Origin: CAYXDO01 sp964463485
GTDB lineage: Bacteria; Myxococcota; Kuafuiibacteriia; Kuafuiibacteriales; Kuafuiibacteriaceae
DNA length: 29,203 nucleotides
Assembly: GCA_964463485.1 (NCBI GenBank)
Contig: CAYXDO010000150.1
Span: 1-29,203, forward strand
Reading direction: 5' to 3'
Shown here: positions 14,688 to 23,527 of the stretch, in pieces
Layout: every line of letters starts with the position of its first letter
Position numbering within the stretch: the stretch's first letter is position 1
Notes under the pieces: model-generated
Database searches by the model: none
What the model saw: only the letters and a program-made list of their open reading frames with translations
What the model was told of the DNA's origin: nothing
Translations under genes and position numbers: made by a program

Positions 14688-15674
14688 TCACTGCAGCATA
14701 CGTTTGCGTTGTATCTCTGCGAGCGCCAGTCGGGAGCTCGCGAGCGCCGAAGCGGCGGCGCCCAAGGCCGGATACTCGACGACGGCTTCGCGATAGTCGT
14801 CTTCCGGCAGCCCCACGATCAGCGTCGGCTCGACCGCGACCACCGAAGCCATCGCCGGACTGCGCGTGACCAACGAGATCTCGCCGGCGATCTCGAAGGG
14901 TTCGAGCACCGCGATGATCTCGGCGTCTTTGGCGACCTCCAATCGGCCGTCAGCCACGATGAAGAGTCCCGGCGACGGGTGACCTTGCTCGATCAACACG
15001 GTCCCTGGTTCCACGTCGAGCACGGTAAAACGACCCACGAGGCTCGTGCGAAGCTTCGCGTCGGCGATGTGCTCGAACAGCGGGCTCGACGCCATCGCGG
15101 TGTGCGCGAGCCGGTCGCGCAAAGAGACCAACAGACTGTCGAGAACCTCGGGGGACCCACGAATCACTTCCACGAGGGCGTCTCGCGAGACCACGAGCGC
15201 CCGAGAGTGGGTCACCCCCTCTGCCGACGCGGTCCTCGGCCGGTCGGTAAAGAGGCCAATCTCACCGAACGCATCCCCCGGTCCCAGTCGGCGAATACTC
15301 TCGCCAAACTCATCGACGATGTGGATGACTCCGTGAGTGATCACGTAGAGCTCGTCGGAGCGATCTCCCTTTCGAAAGATCACGTCCGCGGGCTCGAACG
15401 AGCGATGCTCGGATCGGGCGACCAAGTCGGCGAACGACGCCTCGGAGAGCCCCGAGAGTACGGGAAGGCCGGCTTTTGCGTGGCGCGGAACGGGCGTCGA
15501 TCCAGCTCGCGTGCGAAGCATGGAGACGATGGGGACTGGATTCGATTCTGGGCGGACGCGGCCCGCAGCGCGTGAGGCGATTCGGTCGAGGGCTTCGGCG
15601 GCGGCGCGAGCGTCCTCACCGAGGACGAGGCGAGCATCTTCGACGGGCCAGGGGTCCTTGCCAATGAAGCTCAT
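14688..15674 (-). CDS. Protein with two cyclic-nucleotide-binding domains
   Basis: 328 aa. The frame is open further upstream, but M at 15674 (MSFIGKDPW) is preferred because the extension is Pro/Gly/Arg-rich and antisense to the next gene. Residues 72-195 are a cNMP domain with G-D-A-F-G-E-I-G-L (133-141) and R147 in PRTAS. Residues 198-315 are a second one with A263-G-E-I-S-L, but it reads RSPAMASV where PR-T/S-A is expected, so the phosphate-contacting Arg is missing and nucleotide binding is doubtful. There is no helix-turn-helix or kinase domain; it may be a regulatory or scaffolding partner. The wax-synthase-like gene follows six bases downstream. The divergent SDR gene starts only 20 bases from its ATG. 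Confidence 0.82.
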   Translation of the reverse strand: MSFIGKDPWPVEDARLVLGEDARAAAEALDRIASRAAGRVRPESNPVPIVSMLRTRAGSTPVPRHAKAGLPVLSGLSEASFADLVARSEHRSFEPADVIFRKGDRSDELYVITHGVIHIVDEFGESIRRLGPGDAFGEIGLFTDRPRTASAEGVTHSRALVVSRDALVEVIRGSPEVLDSLLVSLRDRLAHTAMASSPLFEHIADAKLRTSLVGRFTVLDVEPGTVLIEQGHPSPGLFIVADGRLEVAKDAEIIAVLEPFEIAGEISLVTRSPAMASVVAVEPTLIVGLPEDDYREAVVEYPALGAAASALASSRLALAEIQRKRMLQ

Positions 15675-15694
15675 ACGCCATTCTACTCTGGCAC

Positions 15695-16363
15695 ATGAGA
15701 CAGCGGAGGATCTTCGTGGCAGGTTCCACTGGAGCGACCGGGCGTGAGCTCTTGGCTCTCCCCCAATCGAAGCTTCAGCTGGATATCGTCGCACACGCCC
15801 GACCCAACAAGGCCCGGGAGCAGGAGCTCGACCCCCGCACGGTGGTCTTGGACCTCGGCGACCCATCATCGCTCGACGAAGCGCTGCGAGACCGCACGAC
15901 GGTGGTGCAGCTCATCGGGACGGTTCGGGCGCGGTTTGGGGCGGGAGATACCTATGAGTCGAGTGATGTGGGGACGACGCGGAGTCTCGTCGAGGCGTCG
16001 CGGCGAGCGGGTATCGACCATTTCATCTTGTTGAGCGCGGTCGGAGCCGGCACTCCGGTCGGAGCGTACCTGAAGGCCAAGGCCGCGGCCGAAGAGCTCG
16101 TGCGACAGAGCGGGGTTCCGTTCACGATCTTTCGGCCTTCGACGTTCGAAGGGGGCCGACAACCTCGGCTGCCCGGAGTCTCCGCGCTCCTTCGAGGTCT
16201 TGGGCTCGCAAAAGTCGCACCCATCGCACTCGTGGATTTGGCGCAGAGCATCCTTTGGGTGGCGCGCACGCGGGGATCGCTCGGGGAGGTTTTGGAAGGG
16301 AAGTCACTCTGGCGGGTCGTGGAGGCCGCGCGGTCCGACGTGCGGTCCGACGTGCTAACGTAA
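15695..16363 (+). CDS. Atypical short-chain dehydrogenase / NAD(P)-binding protein
   Basis: 222 aa. The N-terminal Rossmann motif is G10-S-T-G-A-T-G (VAGSTGATG). The FILLSAVGAGTP strand is followed by the Y-x3-K-like YLKAK, and IFRPSTFEG and VAPIALVDLA complete the pattern of the NmrA/atypical SDR (COG0702-type) group. Such proteins bind NAD(P)H as epimerases, reductases or redox sensors; the specific reaction cannot be read here. The gene end carries a 12-bp tandem repeat (16330-16353) encoding RSDV twice. A small gap of three bases separates it from the zinc-ribbon membrane gene, suggesting an operon. Confidence 0.82.
   Translation: MRQRRIFVAGSTGATGRELLALPQSKLQLDIVAHARPNKAREQELDPRTVVLDLGDPSSLDEALRDRTTVVQLIGTVRARFGAGDTYESSDVGTTRSLVEASRRAGIDHFILLSAVGAGTPVGAYLKAKAAAEELVRQSGVPFTIFRPSTFEGGRQPRLPGVSALLRGLGLAKVAPIALVDLAQSILWVARTRGSLGEVLEGKSLWRVVEAARSDVRSDVLT
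16330..16353 (+). repeat. 12-bp tandem repeat inside the end of the SDR gene
   Basis: GCGGTCCGACGT occurs twice in a row, encoding the last RSDV-RSDV before the final LT and stop. It stays in frame, so copy-number change would only lengthen or shorten the tail. Likely replication slippage. Confidence 0.6.
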
Positions 16364-16366
16364 GGT

Positions 16367-17038
16367 ATGACGAGCACGCTTCGTTGCGGCGAGTGCGGAG
16401 CCGCGATCGAGTCGCCCGATTATTTCGAGCTCGACGGAAAGCCGGCCTGCGCACCCTGCACGTCGCCGCACTTGCCGAAGGCGCTCGGTCGGGTGGTTGT
16501 CGAGAACCTGTTGTGGCTCGGAGGAGGTGTGGTGGCGTTCGCGCTGGGTGGGTTGCTCGCGTCCGGTCTGGGGGCCGGGGCAAGGGCCGGCGGGCCCATC
16601 CTCGTGCTCCCCGTCGCCGTGTGGGGCTACTTTCTGTTCCGCGGCGGAACCGACAAAGATGTGACGTGGGTGAGCGGCGATCGACGCACGCGGGTGCACA
16701 ATCACCAGCGAATCATAGGCGCGGTCGGCACCGCGCTCTTCGTCGTCGCCGCGTATATCGTCGCCGAGCCTTTCCTCATCGAACGACGAATCGAGGTCTC
16801 GTGCCCGAAGAACCAGCCCGTGCGCGTTCGTCAGGATTCTACGATCACCTTCACCTCGCTCGACCGCGAAGGCTTCGCGCACTTCGAGGTGAGAGTCGGA
16901 GAGTCGGTCCACGAGTTGTCCTTCAAGGCGAACAACGAGGAGCACCCGGCCGGAGACTTGCGAATCGAGCCCGTCCGATTTCAACCGGATTTCGCCAAAT
17001 TGTGGGTCTATGGAAAACGGTTAGAGAGCCAAGACTAA
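16367..17038 (+). CDS. Small zinc-ribbon membrane protein, family unknown
   Basis: 223 aa. The start MTSTLRCGECGAAIE shows a zinc ribbon C7-x2-C10 ... C28-x2-C31, with the sequence between the pairs (SPDYFELDGKPACAPC) loosely like a LIM finger. Two membrane regions follow: residues 43-93, a long Gly/Ala/Leu-rich hairpin (GGGVVAFALGGLL then VLPVAVWGYF), and 115-133 (GAVGTALFVVAAYIV). The soluble C-terminus (about 140-223) is beta-rich and probably outside the cytoplasm. No enzyme motif is seen. The stop codon lies in the CCAAGACTAAG sequence that recurs beyond the inverted-repeat element (see 17044-17203). It is coupled to the SDR gene upstream (three-base gap). Confidence 0.75.
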   Translation: MTSTLRCGECGAAIESPDYFELDGKPACAPCTSPHLPKALGRVVVENLLWLGGGVVAFALGGLLASGLGAGARAGGPILVLPVAVWGYFLFRGGTDKDVTWVSGDRRTRVHNHQRIIGAVGTALFVVAAYIVAEPFLIERRIEVSCPKNQPVRVRQDSTITFTSLDREGFAHFEVRVGESVHELSFKANNEEHPAGDLRIEPVRFQPDFAKLWVYGKRLESQD

Positions 17039-17043
17039 GTACA

Positions 17044-17203
17044 GGTCCCCGCAAATTCGTGACCACGGGACAAACCACAGAGAGCACAGAGCCGAAGCCC
17101 ACAGAGGACACAGAGAAGTGCTCAGCTCATCATCTGTGTGCTCTGTGCTCTTCGGCTCTGTGCTCTCTGTGGTTTGTCCGGCGGTCACGAACTTGCGTGG
17201 ACC
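17044..17203. mobile_element. 160-bp near-perfect inverted-repeat element (MITE-like)
   Basis: Arms 17044-17114 and 17133-17203 pair at 64 of 71 positions, including a 29-bp perfect stretch (17069-17097 with 17150-17178), around an 18-base loop. The arms carry the repeated purine-rich units CACAGAGAGCACAGAG and relatives. CCAAGACT occurs on both sides (17029-17036, overlapping the stop of the upstream gene, and 17202-17209), a possible target-site duplication, although the left copy is seven bases off the arm. Sequences of this CACAGAG type are scattered widely in environmental bacterial genomes, so this is likely a non-coding mobile or REP-like element. It sits between convergent genes and could also act as a bidirectional terminator. 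Small open frames inside are artefacts. Confidence 0.65.
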
Positions 17204-17226
17204 AAGACTGAGCGCCGTCGCTTGCG

Positions 17227-17265
17227 CAGACGAGCAGACGAGCAGACGAGCAGACGAGCAGACGA
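17227..17265 (+). repeat. 8-bp tandem repeat (about 4.9 copies)
   Basis: CAGACGAG is repeated 4.9 times without error, between the inverted-repeat element and the stop of the Hsp70 fusion gene. It is not coding. Slippage-prone microsatellite; no regulatory role is visible. Confidence 0.85.
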
Positions 17266-17288
17266 AGAGACGGACACTCGCGAACGAC

Positions 17289-20200
17289 TCAGTCGTCTCC
17301 GCCGAACGTCTTTTTGAACCAACCCAAGAGCCCGCCCTTCTTCTGCGGCTTCTTGGTGTCCTTCTGAGCGCCAGGTGCGCCGGCCACCGCGCTCGCTCCC
17401 CGCGCCGCCGCCAGACTCGAGCCTCGCCTCGGTCGCGGCTTGACGCCTAGCCGTCGCCGAACCTCGTCGGGCGTGCTCAGCGTCGAAAATTGGCTCTTGA
17501 CTCGGATGCCAGCGGAGACTTCCTCGGCGGTGAGGCTGAGGATGGACTCCGAGTTGACGTTGAAGGTCACTCGCACCGCGAGCGTACCCTTCGGCTGCTT
17601 GGGCAACCCGGGAACCCGCAGGACTCCGAGCGGCTCGTTCTGCTCGACGTCGTCCGAATCACCCTGGAAGACGTCCACCTCGATTTCGGTCTGATCGTCT
17701 CTGGTCGTGCGAATCGAGTAGGTGTGCGTCGCCGGGAGCTTCGCGTCACGCTCGATGATTCGCTTGAATCGGCCGCCAGGCAGTCCCACGCCGATCGCCA
17801 TCGGAATCGTGTCGAAGAGTTGGACCGCGTCGAAGGTGTCCAGGCTCTGGGCGTAGTTGGCCGCGCCGATGGCCACCGCTTCATCGGGGTGCACCTCGCG
17901 CCTGGGTTCCTTTCCGAAGTATTCACGGACCTTCTTGCGGACGATGGGCGCCCGCGTCTGGCCACCTACCAAGATCACGTCCTCGATTTGGTCGAGCGTG
18001 AGGCCAGCCCGTTTGATGACGTCGGCGCAAATCACGAGCGTCTTGTCGACCAGCGACTCGAACTCTGGTTCGACCGCCGCTCTGGTCACGGTTACGTCCA
18101 CGGTCAGATTTTTTCCCTGACCGACCTTGAAATATTCGAGGTGCACGCGTGACTCCGCGTGATCGCTGAGATCGCGTTTCACATTCTCCGCGGCGAGCGC
18201 GACCCGGTTGAACGCGTTGGGATCGTCCGTGGGATCGACGCCGTGTTTGCTGCGGATGAGCTCGACCAGGTGGCGCGCGACGATTTCGTCGAAGTCCATG
18301 CCGCCGAGGAAAGTGTCTCCGCCCGAGGCGAGGACTTGGTAGACGTCCGCTTCGATTTCGAGGAGGCTCGCGTCGAAAGTTCCGCCGCCGAGGTCATACA
18401 CGAGCACGCGGCGCAAACTCAGGCCGCGGCCGAACCCATAGGCGAGCGCAGCTGCGGTCGGTTCGTTGAGTACGCGTTCGACGTGCCATCCGGCCATCGC
18501 GCCGGCGACGCGAACGGCTTGCCGTTGCCGTTCGTTGAAATAGGCCGGGCAGGTGACCACCGCCCGGTTGATGTCTTCTTTCTTCTGGAGACGGACGTAC
18601 TCACGAATTTCGCGCAGGACGTGCGCCGAGATCTCGGTGAGTGAGACCGGGCGATTCAAGATCTCGATGGCCGCTTCGCCGCCGTCGCCCTCGACGATGT
18701 TGTAGCCGACGTGTTCGGCGACTTGCTCGACCACATGGGAATGGAAGTTCCGCCCCATGAGGCGCTTGCCCCCGACGATCGTGGTGTCGGGGTGAGTGAG
18801 TTGCTGTTTTTGCGCCGGAATTCCGACCAGAATCTGACCATCCGGGAGAAAGGATACGATCGACGGGATGGTGTGGGTTCCTTGTCGGGACGGAATCACG
18901 GAGGGCTGGCCGCTCTCGTGGATGGCGACGCAGGAGAACATGGTTCCAAGATCGATGCCGACGCACCGCTTCGATTTTGGCGGGAGCCGCAGAATTTTGG
19001 CGGTGAGTCCCGTGGTGTCCAGCGGGGCGTCAGGTCGGGAGTCGAGCACCTCCCTCGCATATTTCTTGTCTGGGTGCTCGGCGTCCGTTTCATCCACGGC
19101 TGGAGCCACGGGGGCGGCCGGCGCTTCGGGGGCCACGGGCGCTTGGGGGGCCGCGGGTTTGGGCGCTTCAGCCCGCCGTTGCTCGAGCTGCCGGTCGTCA
19201 CGGCTCGTCTTCTCCTCGGCTTCCGCGGCGGCCATCGCGGCGGCCATCGCCGCTTCGATTTCCATTTGAAGCGCAGCTCCAGTGACCTTCGGCTCGGCGG
19301 AGGCGCTGGCGAGTAGGTCGGAGAACACTGCGGAGATAGCTTGCTGCGGCTGCTCAGGTCGCTCGGCGAGCTGAGTGGGCTCATCGGGCGGAGCTTCGTC
19401 GAGCAGGGACGGGGTCTCGACCGTCGCTGCCAACTCCTCGGCTGCGCCTGGCGCGGGCTCGGCAGACTCCGCGCCAGGAACCTCGACGACTTCGGCTTCC
19501 TCGAGCTCCAGCGGCTCGCCTTCCTCGATGGTTCCAGTCACGACGCCCGGCTGCTCGGCGCTCGCTTCGGCAATCCGAGAAGGCGCCTCGCGAATTTCGC
19601 CGAGGTTCTCGAGCGTAATCTCTCGAACCTCGGCGTGGGCGGGAGCTTCGGCCACGGCCGCCGTCTCCACGGTCGCCGCCACGATAGGTTCGGCAGGGAC
19701 TGCGACCGACTCAGGAGCGGGTTCTGCGACCGGCTCAGCAGCCGGTTCGGGCGCGACCACGCCCGAGAGCTCAGCGACGGGCTCGATCGCCTGGCTCGAC
19801 TCGACCCCGGAGCTTTCCAGCGAGTCGATCGGAGGCTGGCTGGGTTCGGCCGTTGCGGTCGCTTCCCCACTGAGTTGCTCGATGGGTTCGATCGCCTCGA
19901 CGTGCTCACCCTCGGGTGGCTGACTGAGTTGACGCGAAGCCGCGGCGGACTCCCCGCCGAGTTGTTGGATGGGTTCGATCGTCTCGATCGTGGCCGGCGT
20001 CGCAATGAGTTGCTCCGCTTTCGCCTCGGCGCGGCCCAGCTCTTGGATGGGTTCGATGGGCTCGCTCGGCTCGGCGGGCTCGATCGGGGCGGGCTCGATC
20101 GGGGCGGGCTCGATCGGGGCGGCCTCGATCGGGGCGGCCTCGATCGGGGCGGCCTCGAGCGGAGGCGACTGGCCCAGCTGCTCGGAGACGGCGATCTCTA

Positions 20201-23200
20201 CTGGGAGTAGATCGTCGATGGGTTCGATGGGCTCTATCGGCTCGACAGCTTCGACGGTTTCGCTGGTTTCGGCGAGCCCGCTCGGCTGGCCGAGTTCCTC
20301 GGCTGGTGCGACCTCGGCGAAGGGTTCGCCGAATCCGACCGAGTCCGCGCTCGCCGCGAGCGGTGTTGGTTCGACGAGTTGCTCGGCCGAAGTCGGTTCC
20401 GGTGCGCCGTCGTCTGGCGTCACCGATTTTGGCTCCGGAAGTTGCTCGGCGGCGGGTTCGAGGGACTCTGCCTCGAGCCCTAGGGGCTCTGCGAAGGCTG
20501 GAGCGGACGAGGTCGGGGCTTCCGGAGCGGACGACACGAAGCTCGCGCGAGCTTCGGCGAGAAGCGCTCCAAAGGCAGGGACCTCCGAAGGGACGGCAAG
20601 ATCCGCCGGCGGTCCAAAAATTTCAGAGGACGCAGGCGGCGGCGCCTCCGCGCGAGACTCCTCGATCTCGTGGGGCTCCACGGTGCGAAGCCCGCCGAGC
20701 TCGGACTCGGTGAGCGCCGAAGCGTGAACCGCCTCGAATCCTGGCCTTGGAGGCTCCGAAACCGGTGAAGCTGCGGTGACAGGCTCGACACTCGCAGGCG
20801 CCGGTGGCTGCGGCGTGAACCGGAACGGCGAAGCGGCCGGGCCAAAGACGGCCTCGAGCTCGGCGTCCACTTCGTCACGCCCGAAGCCTTGGGCAGGCTG
20901 CTCGAGCGCCGCGACCGGCACTGCCTCTCCGGGCGCCTCCTCCACGGCCGTCGATTCCACCGGCATTCGTTCGAAGTCCGTCGGAACCGGCGTCGCGAAC
21001 GAGGCCGGCTCGAGCGCAGGCTCCGGAGCCAAGATGTCGAAGGTCTGGGCGACCGGGGCCGGCCGAGCAGGCTCGGCGAAGGGCTCTGGAGCTGCGAGCT
21101 CGGCGAAGGGCTCTGGAGCAGAGATCTGGGCGACCGGGGCCGGCGGAGCGAGCTCGGCGAAGGGCTCTGGNNNNNNNNNNNNNNNNNNNNNNNNNNNNNN
21201 NNNNNNNNNNNNNNNNNNNNNNNNNNNNNNNNNNNNNNNNNNNNNNNNNNNNNNNNNNNNNNNNNNNNNNGGGCTCTGGGGCCGAGGGCTCTGGGGCCGA
21301 GGGCTCTGGGGCCGAGGGCTCTGGGGCGGTTTGCCCAAGAGGTGCTTCGGCCTCGACTTGACTTGGCGCAGCGGCCTCCATTCCGGAGGGCGCGGACGTG
21401 TCGATCGTGGTCGCGAGGTCCTTGCCCTCGACCGGCGCCACGAAGGTGTCCTCAGCGAAGGACGCTGGAGGCCTGGTCGAATCGAAGTTGAGCGGCGCCA
21501 GCGAAGACTCAGGCGGCCTCGACGTTTCCAACGGGACCGGTCGCACGGTCGGGAGCGAAGAATCGGCCAGGGGTGGCGGGGGCTCCGGCGGAGCCGAACG
21601 GCGGTCGACGTGAAGTGCCTGAGCTAGTCTCTGAGGGCCCTGGGCGCCCATGGGCGCGTGAGGCCCTGGGGCTCTAGCGTGCGGTGGAACGGACGGGACC
21701 GGGCCCCTCCCTGGAGGCGGCCCTCGCCCGGGTGCGCGGCCCCCCGGAGCGATCAGCCCCGGAGGCGGAGGGATTCGGCCCGGTGCGCGGCCTTCGGGCA
21801 CGCGGCCAGGCGCTCGCGCAGGAAGCGACGACGGCGGGCCAGCGGGCGCTCGTCCGTCACGGCCGGGAGGAGGCGGACCCAGGGGCCCGGCGGTCCGTGA
21901 TTGGAGGGCGGGGCCAGGTCCTCGCGCGATACCGGGCGGAGCGGTTCGTGTGCTGGGGGTCGGCGGAGCTGTCCGCATCGGTGCAGGACCGGGCCCGCGA
22001 GCCGCCATCGGTGGGGCGGTGCGGCTGGGTGCTTGCGGCACCCGCCCAGTCGCGCCAGGCGCTCCCGCTGCCCTTGAAGGCACCAGGGGTGCGCGCTGGG
22101 CAGCTGCGGCCGTTCGGGCGCCTTCGGGCGGGACCCCGCGGGACGCCGGCGAGGGTCCGCGATCCGCAGGCGCTCGAGCGCCCGGCGGAACGTGTCCTGG
22201 CGGGACGTGTCCTGGCGGGACGTGTCCTGGCGGGACGTGTCCTGGCGGAACGTGTCCTGGCGGAACGTGTCCTGGCGGAACGTGTCCTGGCGGGACGTGT
22301 CCTGGCGGGACGTGTCCTGGCGGGGGCCTCTCGAGTGCGCGAGCCGGTGGGACTTGGGCGACAGGAGCTCGGGCGATTGATGGAGCTGAGGTGCCTCGTG
22401 GGCTTGGTTCTCGCGCGGGTGAGCTGGCCGCGGGCGCGCTTGCGGTCGCAGGCGGCTCGACCGGCGCGGTCCTCGGAACGGCGGCCAGAGGAACCGGGCC
22501 CTTCGGCCCTTCGTCGGCTCTGATGGAAGCGACGCTCGGACTTCGCGGAGGAGCGGCCTGCGGAGGAGCCGGAACGGGCGCACGTGCGAGGCTAGGCGCG
22601 GGCGCGTGCGTTGACTGGGGCGCCTGAGGAATCCGACCCGCTTGAGGCCCCGGGCCCCGTGTAGCCTGTGGCGCAGGGACTCGCGCGGGCGCCGCACCGG
22701 CAGGCGCGCGGGCCGGAGCGGGACCTGGTTGCCCTGGCTGCGTCCGCGCCGCGCTGGGTACGGGCCCGCGACCCGCCGGCGGCGCAGGGGCCCGTCCCGG
22801 CTGGACCGGAGAAAGAGCCGCTCGGACGGGCGCGCTGGGAGCGGGGCCACGAGCACCCGGTGCGTTAGGTCCCCCGGCCCCGACCGGCGGAGACGGAACG
22901 GGCCCGCGAGCCCCCGGAGCTCCTGCCGCAGGCGGCACCGGACCACGCGCCCCCGGCGCCCCAGCCGGCGACCGCACGCCCGGCGCAGGACCTCGAGCCG
23001 GCCCCGCTCCGACGGGCGCTCGACCTAGAGGCGCAGGCAGTCGCGCTCCAGGAGGAGGCCCCGGAGGCGCTCCGGGCACGGGCCCCGGCCCGCCCATGCC
23101 CACCGTCGAGGCTCCTCGTGAAGGCGCTGGCCGCGACGCCAAAATCTCGTCGACCCGGCGGCGACTGTCTTCCGACCACAAGAGCTCGAACGAGGTTCCG

Positions 23201-23418
23201 CCGCCCGCAGTCACCCCAACCGTGCCCTCTCCGGTCAACGCGATCTCGCCGGTCGAATACAGCAAGTCCAAGATCACCGCGCTGCCCTGAGGCAGAGCGG
23301 CCGGCGGGCGAAGAAACACGCCGTTTGAGCTCAGGTTCGCTCGAAAGGCCCGTGCGAGACCTTCCAGGTCGGAGACCTTTAGCTGAATTCGCAGACGCTT
23401 GGCAGCAGGAGAAGTCAT
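17289..23418 (-). CDS. Giant PilZ-like / low-complexity / Hsp70 fusion protein (spans an assembly gap)
   Basis: The start is the ATG at 23418 (MTSPAAKRLR); an upstream in-frame ATG (23439) is less likely. 716 codons lead to the N run and 1293 follow it. Both sides meet on codon boundaries, so one protein results if the real gap is a multiple of three; the 100 N would shift it. Visible length is 2009 aa. Residues 5-93 are a PilZ-like domain of the TIGR02266 sort (NLSSNGVFLRPP, then LWSEDSRRRVDEIL) without the R-x3-R and with N for the usual D, so c-di-GMP binding is doubtful. A long Pro/Ala/Gly then Pro/Glu/Ala/Ile linker follows. The Hsp70 module (18968-17289, 559 aa) has VGIDLGT, GGKRLMG, DLGGGTFD and LVGGQTR, and a beta substrate-binding domain, but no helical lid. 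The tail is basic/aromatic (LLGWFKKTFGGDD). Function is inferred as a chaperone-type ATPase scaffold; partners are unknown. Confidence 0.8.
20076..20165 (-). repeat. 15-bp coding tandem repeat (PIE[PA]A)
   Basis: Six 15-bp units related to GGGCTCGATCGGGGC run without a gap; the last one is degenerate. They encode P-I-E-P-A / P-I-E-A-A in the linker of the Hsp70 fusion. All are whole codons, so copy-number change keeps the frame. Confidence 0.8.
21171..21270. other. Assembly gap (100 N)
   Basis: A run of exactly 100 N interrupts the linker of the Hsp70 fusion. The bases next to it are short tandem repeats (15-bp units on the 21271 side; GGCGAAGGGCTCTGG units on the 21170 side), so the gap likely reflects a repeat too long for the reads to cross. 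Its true size is unknown. Confidence 0.98.
21271..21326 (-). repeat. 15-bp coding tandem repeat next to the gap (APEPS)
   Basis: GGGCTCTGGGGCCGA repeats 3.7 times up to the N run and encodes S-A-P-E-P in the linker. It probably continues into the unsequenced gap. Confidence 0.85.
22186..22320 (-). repeat. 15-bp coding tandem repeat, nine copies (PPGHV)
   Basis: Nine exact-length copies of CGG[GA]ACGTGTCCTGG encode P-P-G-H-V nine times in the N-terminal linker of the Hsp70 fusion. Units differ only at one base. The His-Pro-Gly spacing could bind metal or form an extended polyproline rod, but this is a guess. Confidence 0.9.
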
Positions 23419-23527
23419 CGCGCGAAGTCCCGCGCACACATATCACAGCACGGATTTTTCGGGGAATTGTCGGCGGCCGGTCGGAGTGAATCCGACCGGC
23501 CGGCAGGTTCGCCTCGCTCACCGACCT

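Noticed and set aside
13983..15575. 530-codon plus-strand frame
   Set aside because: Antisense to the wax-synthase-like and cNMP-domain genes; composition is Arg/Asp/His-rich as in GC-rich shadows.
16255..17211. 318-codon plus-strand frame over the zinc-ribbon gene and the inverted repeat
   Set aside because: Different frame from the well-supported zinc-ribbon and SDR genes; the C-terminal part translates the CACAGAG repeat.
17227..17265. Possible CRISPR array in the CAGACGAG repeat
   Set aside because: 8-bp units with no spacers; a simple microsatellite.
19341..20727. Plus-strand frames of Ser/Gly and Arg/Leu composition
   Set aside because: Mirror images of the Pro/Glu/Ala-rich linker of the Hsp70 fusion.
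21753..22946. 397-codon minus-strand frame with Arg/Pro-rich repeats
   Set aside because: Another frame of the same linker; the PPGHV frame joins a real domain upstream.
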